A stretch of 23,253 nucleotides of DNA from a virus. Shown here piece after piece: positions 1 to 7,269 of this stretch. The DNA is taken from positions 1 through 23,253 of IMG/VR virus record IMGVR_UViG_3300038825_000655; one strand, given 5' to 3'. Numbering within the stretch: the stretch's first letter is position 1; the number at the start of each line of letters is the position of its first letter. The notes under the pieces are model-generated. The model made no database searches. It saw nothing but the letters and a program-made list of their open reading frames with translations, and was not told the origin of the DNA. Made by a program: the position numbers and the translations under genes.

Positions 1-2
1 AT

Positions 3-329
3 TTAAAATATTGGATTGATTTTAACGACCTTTTGAATATCTGGGCTCGGTGTTCGAAACGTCATTCCCCAATCCCATCGCTGACCCTCCCAATTGATCG
101 ATCCGATGATCTCTTTTTTATTACGGGAGGTCACAATCAGATTCGATGGTTTATGGTAAAACCTAGTGAATCCGCCTTCATTAACACCGATCGAATTTTT
201 AATAGCCTCTTTTGGGTCCGCATTTTCTCTGCCAAGCTTACGCTCCAGCTTGGCCAATCGCGTTACCTCTGGCGATGCTTTGAGTTTTTCTATTTCTTTT
301 ACCAACGCTTTTAGTTCATTTTTTTTCAT
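3..329 (-). CDS. Small protein of unknown function, N-terminal coiled coil
   Basis: I do not recognise this 108-residue protein. Residues 1-35 are Lys/Glu/Leu-rich with heptad-like spacing and probably form a coiled coil. The remainder is a small, possibly globular domain with several aromatics (QRWDWGM near residue 84). It has no membrane span or signal peptide. The ATG at 327-329 follows an AGGGA Shine-Dalgarno-like sequence (leftward strand) at good spacing, and the stop lies at the very left edge. It is the last visible member of a run of three leftward genes, after a UACG-loop hairpin at 351-368. It may be an accessory gene of the leftward transcript, but no function can be assigned. Confidence 0.6.
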   Translation of the reverse strand: MKKNELKALVKEIEKLKASPEVTRLAKLERKLGRENADPKEAIKNSIGVNEGGFTRFYHKPSNLIVTSRNKKEIIGSINWEGQRWDWGMTFRTPSPDIQKVVKINPIF

Positions 330-350
330 GTCAATCCCTTAATCGAATGA

Positions 351-368
351 AGGCGCCCGTAGGCGCCT
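351..368 (-). repeat. Intergenic GC hairpin with UACG tetraloop, copy 1
   Basis: On the leftward strand this reads AGGCGCC-TACG-GGCGCCT: seven perfect base pairs closing a C(UACG)G tetraloop, one of the exceptionally stable UNCG loops when in RNA. It sits between two leftward genes, after the stop at 374 and before the start at 329. There is no clean T-run after it, only TTCATTC, so it is a poor classical terminator. An RNA-processing, stability or leaky-terminator element is more likely. A near-identical copy lies at 553-570. Confidence 0.65.
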
Positions 369-373
369 GAGGT

Positions 374-535
374 TTATTTTTGGTCAAAAATCGGTGTCGC
401 GTCGAACCATCCAGCTTCAATCGCTCTTAAGAAATCAGACTCACTTGGCCAAATCATATCGCCATCGACTAGTTCGCCTTTATCATTGAAGAGAATTGTG
501 TAACCGTCCTCTGTTCTATATCCAATTTTTTCCAT
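374..535 (-). CDS. 53-residue protein of unknown function
   Basis: A short leftward gene of 53 codons plus stop. The protein begins MEKIGYRTEDGYTILFNDKG and ends GWFDATPIFDQK. It is acidic, with a probable beta-hairpin near the N-terminus and a short helix (SESDFLRAIEAG) near the C-terminus. It has no cysteines and no membrane span. The ATG at 533-535 is preceded on its own strand by CTGGAGCGTTAAG, a GGAG ribosome-binding sequence at workable spacing. It lies between two genes of the same direction and each flanking gap carries one of the paired UACG hairpins. The regular spacing and the ribosome-binding site argue that it is real. Function unknown. Confidence 0.6.
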   Translation of the reverse strand: MEKIGYRTEDGYTILFNDKGELVDGDMIWPSESDFLRAIEAGWFDATPIFDQK

Positions 536-552
536 TCTTAACGCTCCAGTTT

Positions 553-570
553 GGGCGCCCGTAGGCGCCC
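553..570 (-). repeat. Intergenic GC hairpin with UACG tetraloop, copy 2
   Basis: On the leftward strand this reads GGGCGCC-TACG-GGCGCCC: a perfect 7-bp GC stem on a UACG tetraloop, differing from the copy at 351-368 only in the outermost pair. It lies between the stop at 578 and the start at 535 and is followed by AAACTGG rather than a T-run. The unchanged loop in both copies suggests the structure works as leftward RNA. Confidence 0.65.
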
Positions 571-577
571 GTCTGAT

Positions 578-799
578 TTATAGATCGGCAAAATTGCCCT
601 CTTCTAATTCTGCGAATGCATTGATCGCATCGGTGATTGAATCGAATGAATCGAACCAGTCTTTCAAGATTCGTCGCTGGTTGATATCCATGTAGCAGAA
701 TGTCTCGTGCAATCGTTCCATCGTTGATCGAACCGCGAACAATCGCGAGTCAACGATGCCGATATCTTTAAACAAATCTTTGCTGTTTCCATATTGCAT
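578..799 (-). CDS. 73-residue protein of unknown function
   Basis: First gene of the leftward block, 73 residues and predominantly helical by composition (MERLHETFCYMDINQRRILKDW and a C-terminal INAFAELEEG helix). It is slightly acidic, with no membrane segment and one cysteine. The ATG follows AAGGAATTTAAT on its strand, giving an AAGGA ribosome-binding site at good spacing. About 300 non-coding bases with dyad symmetries lie upstream, where the leftward promoter and any operator should be. I do not recognise a family. Its position beside the head module, in the opposite direction, fits an accessory or early gene. Confidence 0.6.
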   Translation of the reverse strand: MQYGNSKDLFKDIGIVDSRLFAVRSTMERLHETFCYMDINQRRILKDWFDSFDSITDAINAFAELEEGNFADL

Positions 800-828
800 A
801 TTAAATTCCTTAATTGCTTTGTGTTTAT

Positions 829-852
829 CTGTTATCCCTTATTGAATAACAG
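829..852. repeat. Inverted repeat upstream of leftward genes
   Basis: CTGTTAT (829-835) and ATAACAG (846-852) are perfect reverse complements separated by 10 nt. The outer bases GTTTA (823-827) and TAAAC (856-860) can also pair if two unpaired bases are allowed. It lies 30 bases upstream of the first leftward gene, where it could be an operator or a 5' leader hairpin. Confidence 0.45.
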
Positions 853-950
853 AGTTAAACAATATCAGTTTTTGATAGAGAAATCTAGTGTTTTATGCAA
901 CATCAAGCAAAATAGTTGACCTTTTCATGATGACTGAGCGAAGCGAATAG

Positions 951-969
951 ATGTCGACACCGTCGACAT
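951..969. repeat. Perfect 8-3-8 dyad
   Basis: ATGTCGAC-ACC-GTCGACAT is a perfect inverted repeat with a 3-base spacer, in the middle of the non-coding divergent region. Its length and symmetry suit a dimeric DNA-binding protein. As RNA it would have a tight loop, so a DNA-level role is likelier than a terminator. Confidence 0.55.
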
Positions 970-1040
970 GATCAACAAAATCCAACGGGTCCCTTTTGAG
1001 TCTTTCGCGATTCGCTGGCAGGTTTCGCTTGCGAGCCCAT

Positions 1041-1058
1041 CCCCCCCTTTTGGGGGGG
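1041..1058. repeat. C7-T4-G7 perfect hairpin
   Basis: Seven C, four T and seven G form a perfect all-GC stem with a four-base loop, 18 bases upstream of the TATAAT box and 60 bases before the terminase start. No T-run of terminator quality follows on either strand (rightward AGCGTTTTG). Confidence 0.55.
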
Positions 1059-1075
1059 AGCGTTTTGTGCTGTAG

Positions 1076-1081
1076 TATAAT
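1076..1081 (+). promoter_or_regulatory. Candidate -10 box for the terminase operon
   Basis: A perfect TATAAT lies 37 bases upstream of the terminase ATG. The expected -35 position falls in the G-run of the hairpin and shows no TTGACA-like sequence, nor is there an extended TGn element. If used, the promoter would be weak or activator-dependent, or read by a phage-modified polymerase. Confidence 0.4.
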
Positions 1082-1117
1082 AACGTTCGCCACCCACAAA
1101 TATGTTGAAAATTAAAA

Positions 1118-2581
1118 ATGCCCCAACTCGCCCACATTGCGGAATCGGAGATGAAAGAGATCTTGATGCTCAAGGAGCGCCTCAAGATGCTGGAGTCTCA
1201 AGATAAATGTAAAGAATCGTTTATGGAGTACATCCGGCACATTTGGCCTGGGTTTATTGAGGGCAGTCATCATCGGATTATTGCGGACAAGTTGACTGAG
1301 GTTGCACAGGGCAAGTGCAAGCGATTGATTGTGAACATGCCTCCGCGTCATACGAAGTCTGAGTTTGCGTCTGTGTACTTTCCGTCTTGGATCATGGGAC
1401 TCAAGCCGGAGATGAAGATTATGCAGACCACTCACACTGCTGATCTGTCCATCAATTTTGGCCGCAAGGTCAGGAACCTTATGGACACACCGGAATATAA
1501 TAATATTTTTGATAATGTTTCTTTGGCCTCGGACTCAAAAAGTGCAGGTAAGTGGCAGACCAGTGCGGGGGGTGAATATTTTGCGGCTGGTGTTGGTGGT
1601 GCCATCGCGGGTAGGGGTGCAGATTTATTGATTATTGATGATCCGCACTCTGAGCAAGACGCGATGAGTGTGAATCTGCTGGATGCTTGTTATGAGTGGT
1701 ACACCTCGGGTCCCCGTCAGCGTCTTCAGCCAGGTGGGACGATTGTTATTGTGATGACCCGATGGTCTACATTGGACCTTACGGGTCGATTGTTGAAGCG
1801 TCAGACAGAAAACCATGCGGACAAGTGGGATGTTATTGAGTTGCCTGCGATATTTGAGGACTCGGGTAATGTTTTGTGGCCGGAGTTTTGGAAACGGGAG
1901 GAGTTAGACTCTGTTAAGGCGTCGATTCCGGTTTCGAAGTGGAATGCTCAGTACCAGCAGAACCCGACTTCTGAGGAAGGCGCGATTATTAAGCGGGAAT
2001 GGTGGAATATTTGGGAGAAGGATGAGCCTCCCCGCTGTCATTATGTGATTCAGAGTTACGATACGGCGTTTAGTAAGAGTCAGACGGCGGATTTCAGTGC
2101 GATTACGACTTGGGGTGTGTTTACACCGCAGGAAGGTGGTAGTGATGCGATTATTTTGCTGGATGCTAAGCGTGGTCGTTGGGACTTTCCTGAGTTAAAG
2201 GCTGAGGCTATGGAGCAGTACAAGGAATATGAGCCTGATATGGTACTTGTTGAGGCCCAAGCGAGTGGTACGCCGTTGACCCATGAGTTGAGGGCGATGG
2301 GTATACCTGTTGTTAATTACCGGCCTAGTCGGGGTAACGATAAGATGACACGGGTACATGCGGTGAGCCCTGTATTTGAGTCTGGGATGGTATGGGCGCC
2401 TGATTTTGTGTTTGCGGATGAGGTGATTGAGGAGTGTGCATCGTTCCCGTTTGGCGAGCATGATGATTATGTAGACTCCATGACCCAAGCTATACTAAGA
2501 TTCAGACAAGGTAGCTTCATTAACCTTGAGTCTGACGAGATTGAAGAGGAAGTTTACCGAGACAAACGCGCATATTATTAA
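1118..2581 (+). CDS. terL: Terminase large subunit (packaging ATPase-nuclease)
   Basis: The motor that drives phage DNA into the prohead through the portal and cuts it. The protein has 487 residues, normal for the family. ATPase domain: deviant Walker A PPRHTKSE at 75-82, Walker B LLIIDDP at 170-176, and a coupling-type MTRW at 213-216. Nuclease domain: an RNase-H-like strand with the first acid in SYDTAF (D315), a second acid in LVEA (E379), and the late acidic pair in HDDYVDS (448-454). The ATG at 1118 has a poor ribosome-binding sequence. An in-frame ATG at 1151 is preceded by GGAATCGG, so the start could be 11 codons later. No small-subunit gene is visible beside it. First gene of the rightward block. 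Confidence 0.95.
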   Translation: MPQLAHIAESEMKEILMLKERLKMLESQDKCKESFMEYIRHIWPGFIEGSHHRIIADKLTEVAQGKCKRLIVNMPPRHTKSEFASVYFPSWIMGLKPEMKIMQTTHTADLSINFGRKVRNLMDTPEYNNIFDNVSLASDSKSAGKWQTSAGGEYFAAGVGGAIAGRGADLLIIDDPHSEQDAMSVNLLDACYEWYTSGPRQRLQPGGTIVIVMTRWSTLDLTGRLLKRQTENHADKWDVIELPAIFEDSGNVLWPEFWKREELDSVKASIPVSKWNAQYQQNPTSEEGAIIKREWWNIWEKDEPPRCHYVIQSYDTAFSKSQTADFSAITTWGVFTPQEGGSDAIILLDAKRGRWDFPELKAEAMEQYKEYEPDMVLVEAQASGTPLTHELRAMGIPVVNYRPSRGNDKMTRVHAVSPVFESGMVWAPDFVFADEVIEECASFPFGEHDDYVDSMTQAILRFRQGSFINLESDEIEEEVYRDKRAYY

Positions 2582-2602
2582 TCTCGAGATAAGGAAACGA
2601 TC

Positions 2603-3646
2603 ATGGCATTAAAAACTATTTACACGGGTATTAAAGCAGGTGGTAAAAAACTCCTAGATAAAGCTGACGATGCTTTTGAAAAAGTTGGAACGGCGACTAC
2701 CCGTGGTGCTAAGCGACAAAATAAAAATCCATCTAACGTTTACAAAAGAAATGAAAAGGGTCGAGTTGCATCTATCCCTCGCAAGAAAAGAGTTAGGCAA
2801 GGTCAAGCTGTAACGGGTGGTGGTGTTGCCACTGCGGTCGGTACTGGAATTGGAGGTTACAGTCTTTTCAAAGATGACAAAAAGAAAGACGAAAAATCTG
2901 CCAAGGCTGATAAAAAAGCAACCAAACCCACAGGTCGTTTTGGCGAAGGAAGCAGCAAGACTCGTAATGGTAAGGCTAACGTCAGCAAAGAGCAGTTAGA
3001 AAAAACCGGCTTGACATTGACTGCTTACATGAACAAGTGGAACAAAAGTGGCAAGCGTCCAACTGCTGCTGCTGCTTCTTCAAAGAGCAGTACTAAAAAA
3101 TCTTCTAGCAAAAACCGTCCCGCTATCTTTGGCAAGGATGCTAAGTTCCGGCCATTAGGTGGTGTTCTCGCCCGAGCATTGCTTGGTGACGACGAGAAGT
3201 TTGGTGGTGAGCGCGGGCTGATTGACTTTGTTCGGACCAAAAAGAAAAAGCCCGTTAAAAAGAATCTAGGTGGAATGATGAAAGCAAAAGGATCACGCGC
3301 TCAAAGCCGAGCTACTTTAAGTCCTGCCCAAAGACGGCTTCTTAATTCTGTTCAAGGACGAGAAGGAACTAGGCAGGCTACGAGTGTTATCCAGGATCTT
3401 TCTGATAAGTACGGTTATGCGCCTGGCAAGCGAGCTGGTGCGAAAGGCGGCATGGGCAAAGGTAAAAGAGCGAAGCCCCCTGGCATGAACATGGGCGGTA
3501 TGGCCATGAGAAGCAAGATGGCTTCAAAAGGTGGCAAGATGGGCGGTAAGGTCCCACCCGGATACAAGAAAGGTGGTTCTGTGGGCAGAAAGAAAGCTCG
3601 CGGAGTTGGTGCAGCCAAGCGAGGGTTTGGTAGGGCTATGCGTTAA
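2603..3646 (+). CDS. Lys/Gly-rich basic protein, probable DNA-associated virion protein
   Basis: 347 residues, strongly basic and largely low-complexity, so mostly disordered. Residues 1-65 are Lys/Arg-rich. A Gly/Ala-rich hydrophobic stretch (about 69-89) could be a weak membrane-active segment. Lys/Ser/Ala-rich linkers follow. The C-terminal 70 residues carry GMGKGKRAKPPG, repeated GGM/GGK steps, and YKKGGSVGRKKARGVGAAKR. A similar basic tail is known to me from marine phage proteins of unknown function. The ATG follows AAGGAAACGATC, a strong ribosome-binding site. Placement between terminase and portal, plus the charge, suggests a protein packaged with or binding DNA, or an ejected peptide. 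This is inference. It shares short motifs with the genes at 4328 and 7270. Confidence 0.75.
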   Translation: MALKTIYTGIKAGGKKLLDKADDAFEKVGTATTRGAKRQNKNPSNVYKRNEKGRVASIPRKKRVRQGQAVTGGGVATAVGTGIGGYSLFKDDKKKDEKSAKADKKATKPTGRFGEGSSKTRNGKANVSKEQLEKTGLTLTAYMNKWNKSGKRPTAAAASSKSSTKKSSSKNRPAIFGKDAKFRPLGGVLARALLGDDEKFGGERGLIDFVRTKKKKPVKKNLGGMMKAKGSRAQSRATLSPAQRRLLNSVQGREGTRQATSVIQDLSDKYGYAPGKRAGAKGGMGKGKRAKPPGMNMGGMAMRSKMASKGGKMGGKVPPGYKKGGSVGRKKARGVGAAKRGFGRAMR

Positions 3647-3648
3647 GC

Positions 3649-4323
3649 ATGGCCTATCTCCAAAGCAATATCCCACACTTTAAGGCGTGGGTAAGAAGGG
3701 AATACACGGTTAATCATGAGCGATACCATGGCGAGTTTTTACACGCTATGGTCATCGCCGTGACTACTATGCCTACTCGATGTCTTTCGTTTCAAGTTAT
3801 CTTTACTGGATGCGAAGCTGATGAAGACGAGCCCAACGTACACGGTGGCGCCATGTGGGCAAGAATGCCTATTACCGCGCTGGTCGGTGATACACCGTTT
3901 GAAGAATGGCCTGAGCCGATGCCTGTCTGGGCTGCTCAACCTTGGGATTGCAGTTCTCATACTCACTCTGTTTATGTGCTTGATCGCTGCACACCTTGTC
4001 CATGGATGGCTAAGATTGATGGCGAATTTTATCCTGCGAAATACCTTTTTACGGTAGACTACGCGGAGAATGAGATCGCTGATGATCCGGCGCAACACAA
4101 GCAATCGCATGTTCTTGAGTTGCTTGATGCTGGCGAATGGACTGGAAATATTGTAGCGTTACCCAATAACAGGGTTAGAGTTACGCATCCTGCTTGGTTT
4201 GAGACAGGTGAAGGTGCGCCAGACTTTAAGCCTTCACAGCATATTCATTACAGCAAGTCTGATTTAGACTATACGCTAGACGTAAACCAAGTTTTTGATA
4301 ACTTGTATGCGGACAAGGAATAA
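3649..4323 (+). CDS. Conserved marine-phage protein of unknown function (terminase-portal interval)
   Basis: 224 residues, globular and rich in aromatics, His and Cys, unlike its low-complexity neighbours. It resembles a strongly conserved protein I know from marine phages at the same place, between terminase and portal, whose function is not established to my knowledge. Five cysteines (C45, C55, C101, C114, C117) and clustered histidines (YHGEFLH at 26-32; CSSHTHS at 101-107) could bind a metal. RCTPCPW at 113-119 looks like a knuckle. The ATG comes two bases after the previous stop with only a weak upstream GGGCT, suggesting translational coupling. There is no membrane span. A small enzyme or a capsid-maturation or packaging factor is possible, but neither is supported by a known motif. 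Confidence 0.8.
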   Translation: MAYLQSNIPHFKAWVRREYTVNHERYHGEFLHAMVIAVTTMPTRCLSFQVIFTGCEADEDEPNVHGGAMWARMPITALVGDTPFEEWPEPMPVWAAQPWDCSSHTHSVYVLDRCTPCPWMAKIDGEFYPAKYLFTVDYAENEIADDPAQHKQSHVLELLDAGEWTGNIVALPNNRVRVTHPAWFETGEGAPDFKPSQHIHYSKSDLDYTLDVNQVFDNLYADKE

Positions 4324-4327
4324 TCAA

Positions 4328-4651
4328 ATGAAGTCCAACACTGATATGTACAAAAAGGTCATGCGCCTTCTTGAGGGCTCTGAGGATGATTCATTGCTTG
4401 AAGATCTTCGTGATAATGAAGATGAGCTTATGGATTATCTGACCGAAGAGATGCCCGAGAGAAAAGGTTCGATCATGATCATGATCAAGAAGGGCAAAAA
4501 GGGAGACGATCTTGAAGAGCTTTTCCCTGAGAAAGACAACCCTCGCATGTTGAAGATGAAGAAGGGTGGTGCTGTTCGCAAACCGAAAGCCAAGGTCAAG
4601 GCTAAAAAGAAATCGACTTCGATGACGAAGTGGGAAAGGAAGTGGGGCTAA
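4328..4651 (+). CDS. Small acidic-to-basic protein, unknown function
   Basis: 107 residues. I choose the ATG at 4328, which has AAGGAA seven bases upstream, over an upstream in-frame TTG at 4295 that lies inside the preceding gene. The N-terminal half is acidic and helical (EGSEDDSLLEDLRDNEDELMD). The C-terminal 35 residues are strongly basic and end with KWERKWG. The junction carries MKKGGAVRKPKAK, similar to the KKGGSVGRK element of the basic protein at 2603. Such charge polarity suits a protein that bridges DNA and another protein, but no role is established. It sits just before the portal with a 3-base gap. Confidence 0.75.
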   Translation: MKSNTDMYKKVMRLLEGSEDDSLLEDLRDNEDELMDYLTEEMPERKGSIMIMIKKGKKGDDLEELFPEKDNPRMLKMKKGGAVRKPKAKVKAKKKSTSMTKWERKWG

Positions 4652-4654
4652 CAC

Positions 4655-7267
4655 ATGGCTATTGAGCGCGGTGTTGATGACGTTGATATCCAAGAACTTG
4701 AGATAGAAGACAACTCAAAAGAAATCCAGATTGACGTTGAGGATGATTCTTTTGATGAGATCTTAGGATCTGGGTTTAGCGAAGATGATGACATAGAAAC
4801 CCTTGATGACGGGACTATGCTGATTGGTATGCCGCCCCCTGATATAGCGGCAGAGGGAGATGATTTCTTTGAGAACCTCGCTGAGGTTCTTGATCGTTCT
4901 ACGCTGGGATCTTTGTACAACGACTGTATTGCTGATTACAAAGATGACTTGTCGTCTAGAAAGGAATGGGAACAAACCTACCGAGAAGGACTTGAGTTCC
5001 TTGGTATGAAGTTTGAAGACCGAAGCGAGCCTTTTGAGGGTGCTTCCGGTATTGTGCATCCGCTTTTAGCGGAAAGTGTTACGCAGTTTCAGGCGCAAGC
5101 GTATAAAGAAATGTTGCCGCCTGGAGGCCCGGTGAAGACTCAAGTCGTTGGACTGGGTACTCCGCAAACCGACCTCCAGGCTGCGCGTGTACAAGAGTAC
5201 ATGAACTACCAGATTACGCAGGTCATGAAGGAATATGACCCTGAAACCGACCAGATGCTGTTTTATCTGCCATTGTCTGGTAGTGCGTTTCGCAAGGTTC
5301 ACTTTGATCAAACGCTGGGAAGACCTGTCTCTAGGTTTATTCCTTCAGAGAACTTGGTCGTACCTTACGGTGCCAGCAGTTTAGATAGTGCTGTCCGTAT
5401 TACGCACGTTGTTGATATGTCAATCAATGACGTTAAGAAGCTTCAGCAAACAGGTTTTTATCGAAAAACCAATATGTCTAACAGAACTGCAAACATTGGT
5501 TCTGATAGCGACATAGAGGAGGAATTAGATGAACTACAAGGCGTTAAGCCATCTGGCAACTCTAGCTCTGACGAGTGTGAAATCCTTGAAATGCATGTCG
5601 AACTCGACATCGAAGGTTACGAAGATCTTGATGCCGATGGTGAAGAAACTGGTATCAAGCTTCCGTACATTGTTACTATCTCTCAAAGCGAGTCTCAAAT
5701 TCTATCCATTAGAAGAAACTACGATCAAAACGATCCTATGCGTAAGCGGATTGATTATTTTGTTCATTATAAGTTTCTTCCTGGTGTCGGCTTTTATGGT
5801 TTCGGCCTAACGCATATGATCGGTGGGTTGTCCCGTGGGGCGACCTCATTGCTTCGACAGTTAATTGATGCCGGTACTTTAGCGAACTTACCCGCTGGAT
5901 TTAAGGCGCGTGGTATTCGTATTCGAGATAGCGATGTGCCGTTACAGCCAGGTGAGTTCCGAGACATGGATGCACCAGGAGGCTCATTGCGCGATGCGCT
6001 AATGCCTTTGCCGTTTAAAGAACCTAGCGGCACCCTCCTAAACTTGCTTGGTATGTTGGTTGATGCCGGTAAGCGATTCGCTTCTATCGGTGATATGCAA
6101 GTAGGAGATGGTAATCAAGAAGCACCTGTTGGTACGACTGTTGCGTTATTAGAGCGTGGTAGTCGCGTAATGAGCGCGATCCACAAAAGATTGCACTATT
6201 CTCAGCGTGTTGAATTTAATCTTCTTGCGCGAACGTTTAAAGAGAACTTGCCAGCCGCGTATCCGTACATGGTGGCCAACGGCAACCCAGGTCTGATTCA
6301 ACAAGACTTTGATGACCGAATAGATATCATTCCAGTCAGCGATCCCAACATATTTTCTATGAGTCAGCGTGTGATGTTGTCTCAAGAGATGTTAAGAATG
6401 GTTCAGGCTAACCCTGAAATCCATGGTCCTATGGGTATGTACAACGCTTACAAGCGTATGTATGAGGCGATGGGTGTACAGCAAGTAGATCAGATTCTAC
6501 CGCCTCCCCCTCCGCCACCACAGCCTATGCCAGTTGCACCGGCTATGGAAAATGCTAACTTTATGATGATGCAGCCAGCTACACCGTTTCCTGATCAAGA
6601 TCATCAAGCGCACATTGACTCGCACATCACGGTATATAACTCTGCTGTTGTTAAGACAAATCCTCAACTTCGCGCTATGATTCAAGCGCATGTTTACGGG
6701 CATATTGATCTAATGGCGCGACAGCAGGCTATGCAGGACCCAGAAGTGCAGCAGATGCAGCAACAAATGCAAATGATGGGGCCGCCTCCAGGAATGGCTC
6801 CGCCTCAGTTAGGTGGACCCATGGGTGGCCCTCCGAGTGGTCCTCCAGGGGCCAGCCCTTCACTGGCTACTCCGCAAGGGGGGGCGCCCATGGGACCACC
6901 ACCACCTAACCCAATGCAGGCAATGATTGAGTCTAAGGTTGCTCAGATTACGGCTGACATGCTTGAAAAGATTGCGCCGATATTTGAGGCAGAAGATACG
7001 GACGATCCGCTTGTTGAGTTGCGTCGAGAAGAGCTTGATATCAAGGCTAAAGATGTTCAAAGAAAAGCCATGGAAGCTCAGCAACGTATGGAAATGGATG
7101 AAGATCGAATCGATAAAGATTATGCTATGGATCAAGAGCGTATGGATCTTCAGGCAGACATTGCTGACATGAAGAACAAAACCGCTCAAGATAGGCTAAA
7201 GTTACAAGAGTCTATACAAATGGCTAACGTAGCTGAGAAAATGACCAAAAACATATTTGGGAACTAA
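4655..7267 (+). CDS. Portal protein, P22-type, with long disordered C-terminus
   Basis: The dodecameric ring at the capsid vertex through which DNA enters and leaves. 870 residues, long for a portal. Residues 1-70 are very acidic and likely disordered. The core runs from about residue 75 to 600, with the family-like EPFEGASGIVHPLLAESVTQ (125-144) and an LPPGGPVKTQVVG segment. A run of prolines lies at about 611-622, Met/Gln-rich and Pro/Gly-rich stretches at 690-750, and a charged coiled coil at 790-870. P22 portal also has a C-terminal helical barrel, so the coiled coil may be its counterpart, with the Pro-rich part as an insertion. A run of seven G lies at 6878-6884 in the Gly/Pro region, and the frame continues normally through it. 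Ribosome-binding sequence GGGG seven bases upstream. Confidence 0.88.
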   Translation: MAIERGVDDVDIQELEIEDNSKEIQIDVEDDSFDEILGSGFSEDDDIETLDDGTMLIGMPPPDIAAEGDDFFENLAEVLDRSTLGSLYNDCIADYKDDLSSRKEWEQTYREGLEFLGMKFEDRSEPFEGASGIVHPLLAESVTQFQAQAYKEMLPPGGPVKTQVVGLGTPQTDLQAARVQEYMNYQITQVMKEYDPETDQMLFYLPLSGSAFRKVHFDQTLGRPVSRFIPSENLVVPYGASSLDSAVRITHVVDMSINDVKKLQQTGFYRKTNMSNRTANIGSDSDIEEELDELQGVKPSGNSSSDECEILEMHVELDIEGYEDLDADGEETGIKLPYIVTISQSESQILSIRRNYDQNDPMRKRIDYFVHYKFLPGVGFYGFGLTHMIGGLSRGATSLLRQLIDAGTLANLPAGFKARGIRIRDSDVPLQPGEFRDMDAPGGSLRDALMPLPFKEPSGTLLNLLGMLVDAGKRFASIGDMQVGDGNQEAPVGTTVALLERGSRVMSAIHKRLHYSQRVEFNLLARTFKENLPAAYPYMVANGNPGLIQQDFDDRIDIIPVSDPNIFSMSQRVMLSQEMLRMVQANPEIHGPMGMYNAYKRMYEAMGVQQVDQILPPPPPPPQPMPVAPAMENANFMMMQPATPFPDQDHQAHIDSHITVYNSAVVKTNPQLRAMIQAHVYGHIDLMARQQAMQDPEVQQMQQQMQMMGPPPGMAPPQLGGPMGGPPSGPPGASPSLATPQGGAPMGPPPPNPMQAMIESKVAQITADMLEKIAPIFEAEDTDDPLVELRREELDIKAKDVQRKAMEAQQRMEMDEDRIDKDYAMDQERMDLQADIADMKNKTAQDRLKLQESIQMANVAEKMTKNIFGN

Positions 7268-7269
7268 TC

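Larger units (their letters stand above)
800..1117. promoter_or_regulatory. Non-coding divergent control region, possible packaging-site region
   Basis: A 318-base gap between the leftward block and the rightward terminase operon. It contains an inverted repeat at 829-852 (7-bp arms, 10-nt spacer), a perfect 8-3-8 dyad at 951-969, a C7-T4-G7 hairpin at 1041-1058 and a TATAAT hexamer at 1076-1081. A leftward TTGCAT-17 nt-TATCAA pair (900 to 872) is only a weak promoter candidate. Short leftward reading frames in this gap lack good ribosome-binding sites and cross the dyads, so I treat them as chance. Cohesive-end or pac sites of many phages lie next to the terminase genes, so this gap is also a candidate for that role. 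That is inference from position only. Confidence 0.5.

Noticed and set aside
872-900. Leftward promoter TTGCAT-17 nt-TATCAA
   Set aside because: Only three of six and four of six consensus bases; noted as a weak candidate, not listed as a feature.
893-1185. Two overlapping leftward reading frames of 68 and 86 codons before the terminase gene
   Set aside because: No good ribosome-binding sites; they run across the dyad, the C7-T4-G7 hairpin and the terminase start, and their residues show no protein-like pattern.
1102-1206. 34-codon rightward frame starting at ATG 1102, overlapping the terminase start
   Set aside because: Lies in a different frame from the terminase, has no ribosome-binding site and a random composition.
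6878-6884. Run of seven G in the portal gene as a programmed frameshift site
   Set aside because: The zero frame continues through it into a convincing coiled-coil C-terminus, and I see no stimulatory structure that I could defend.
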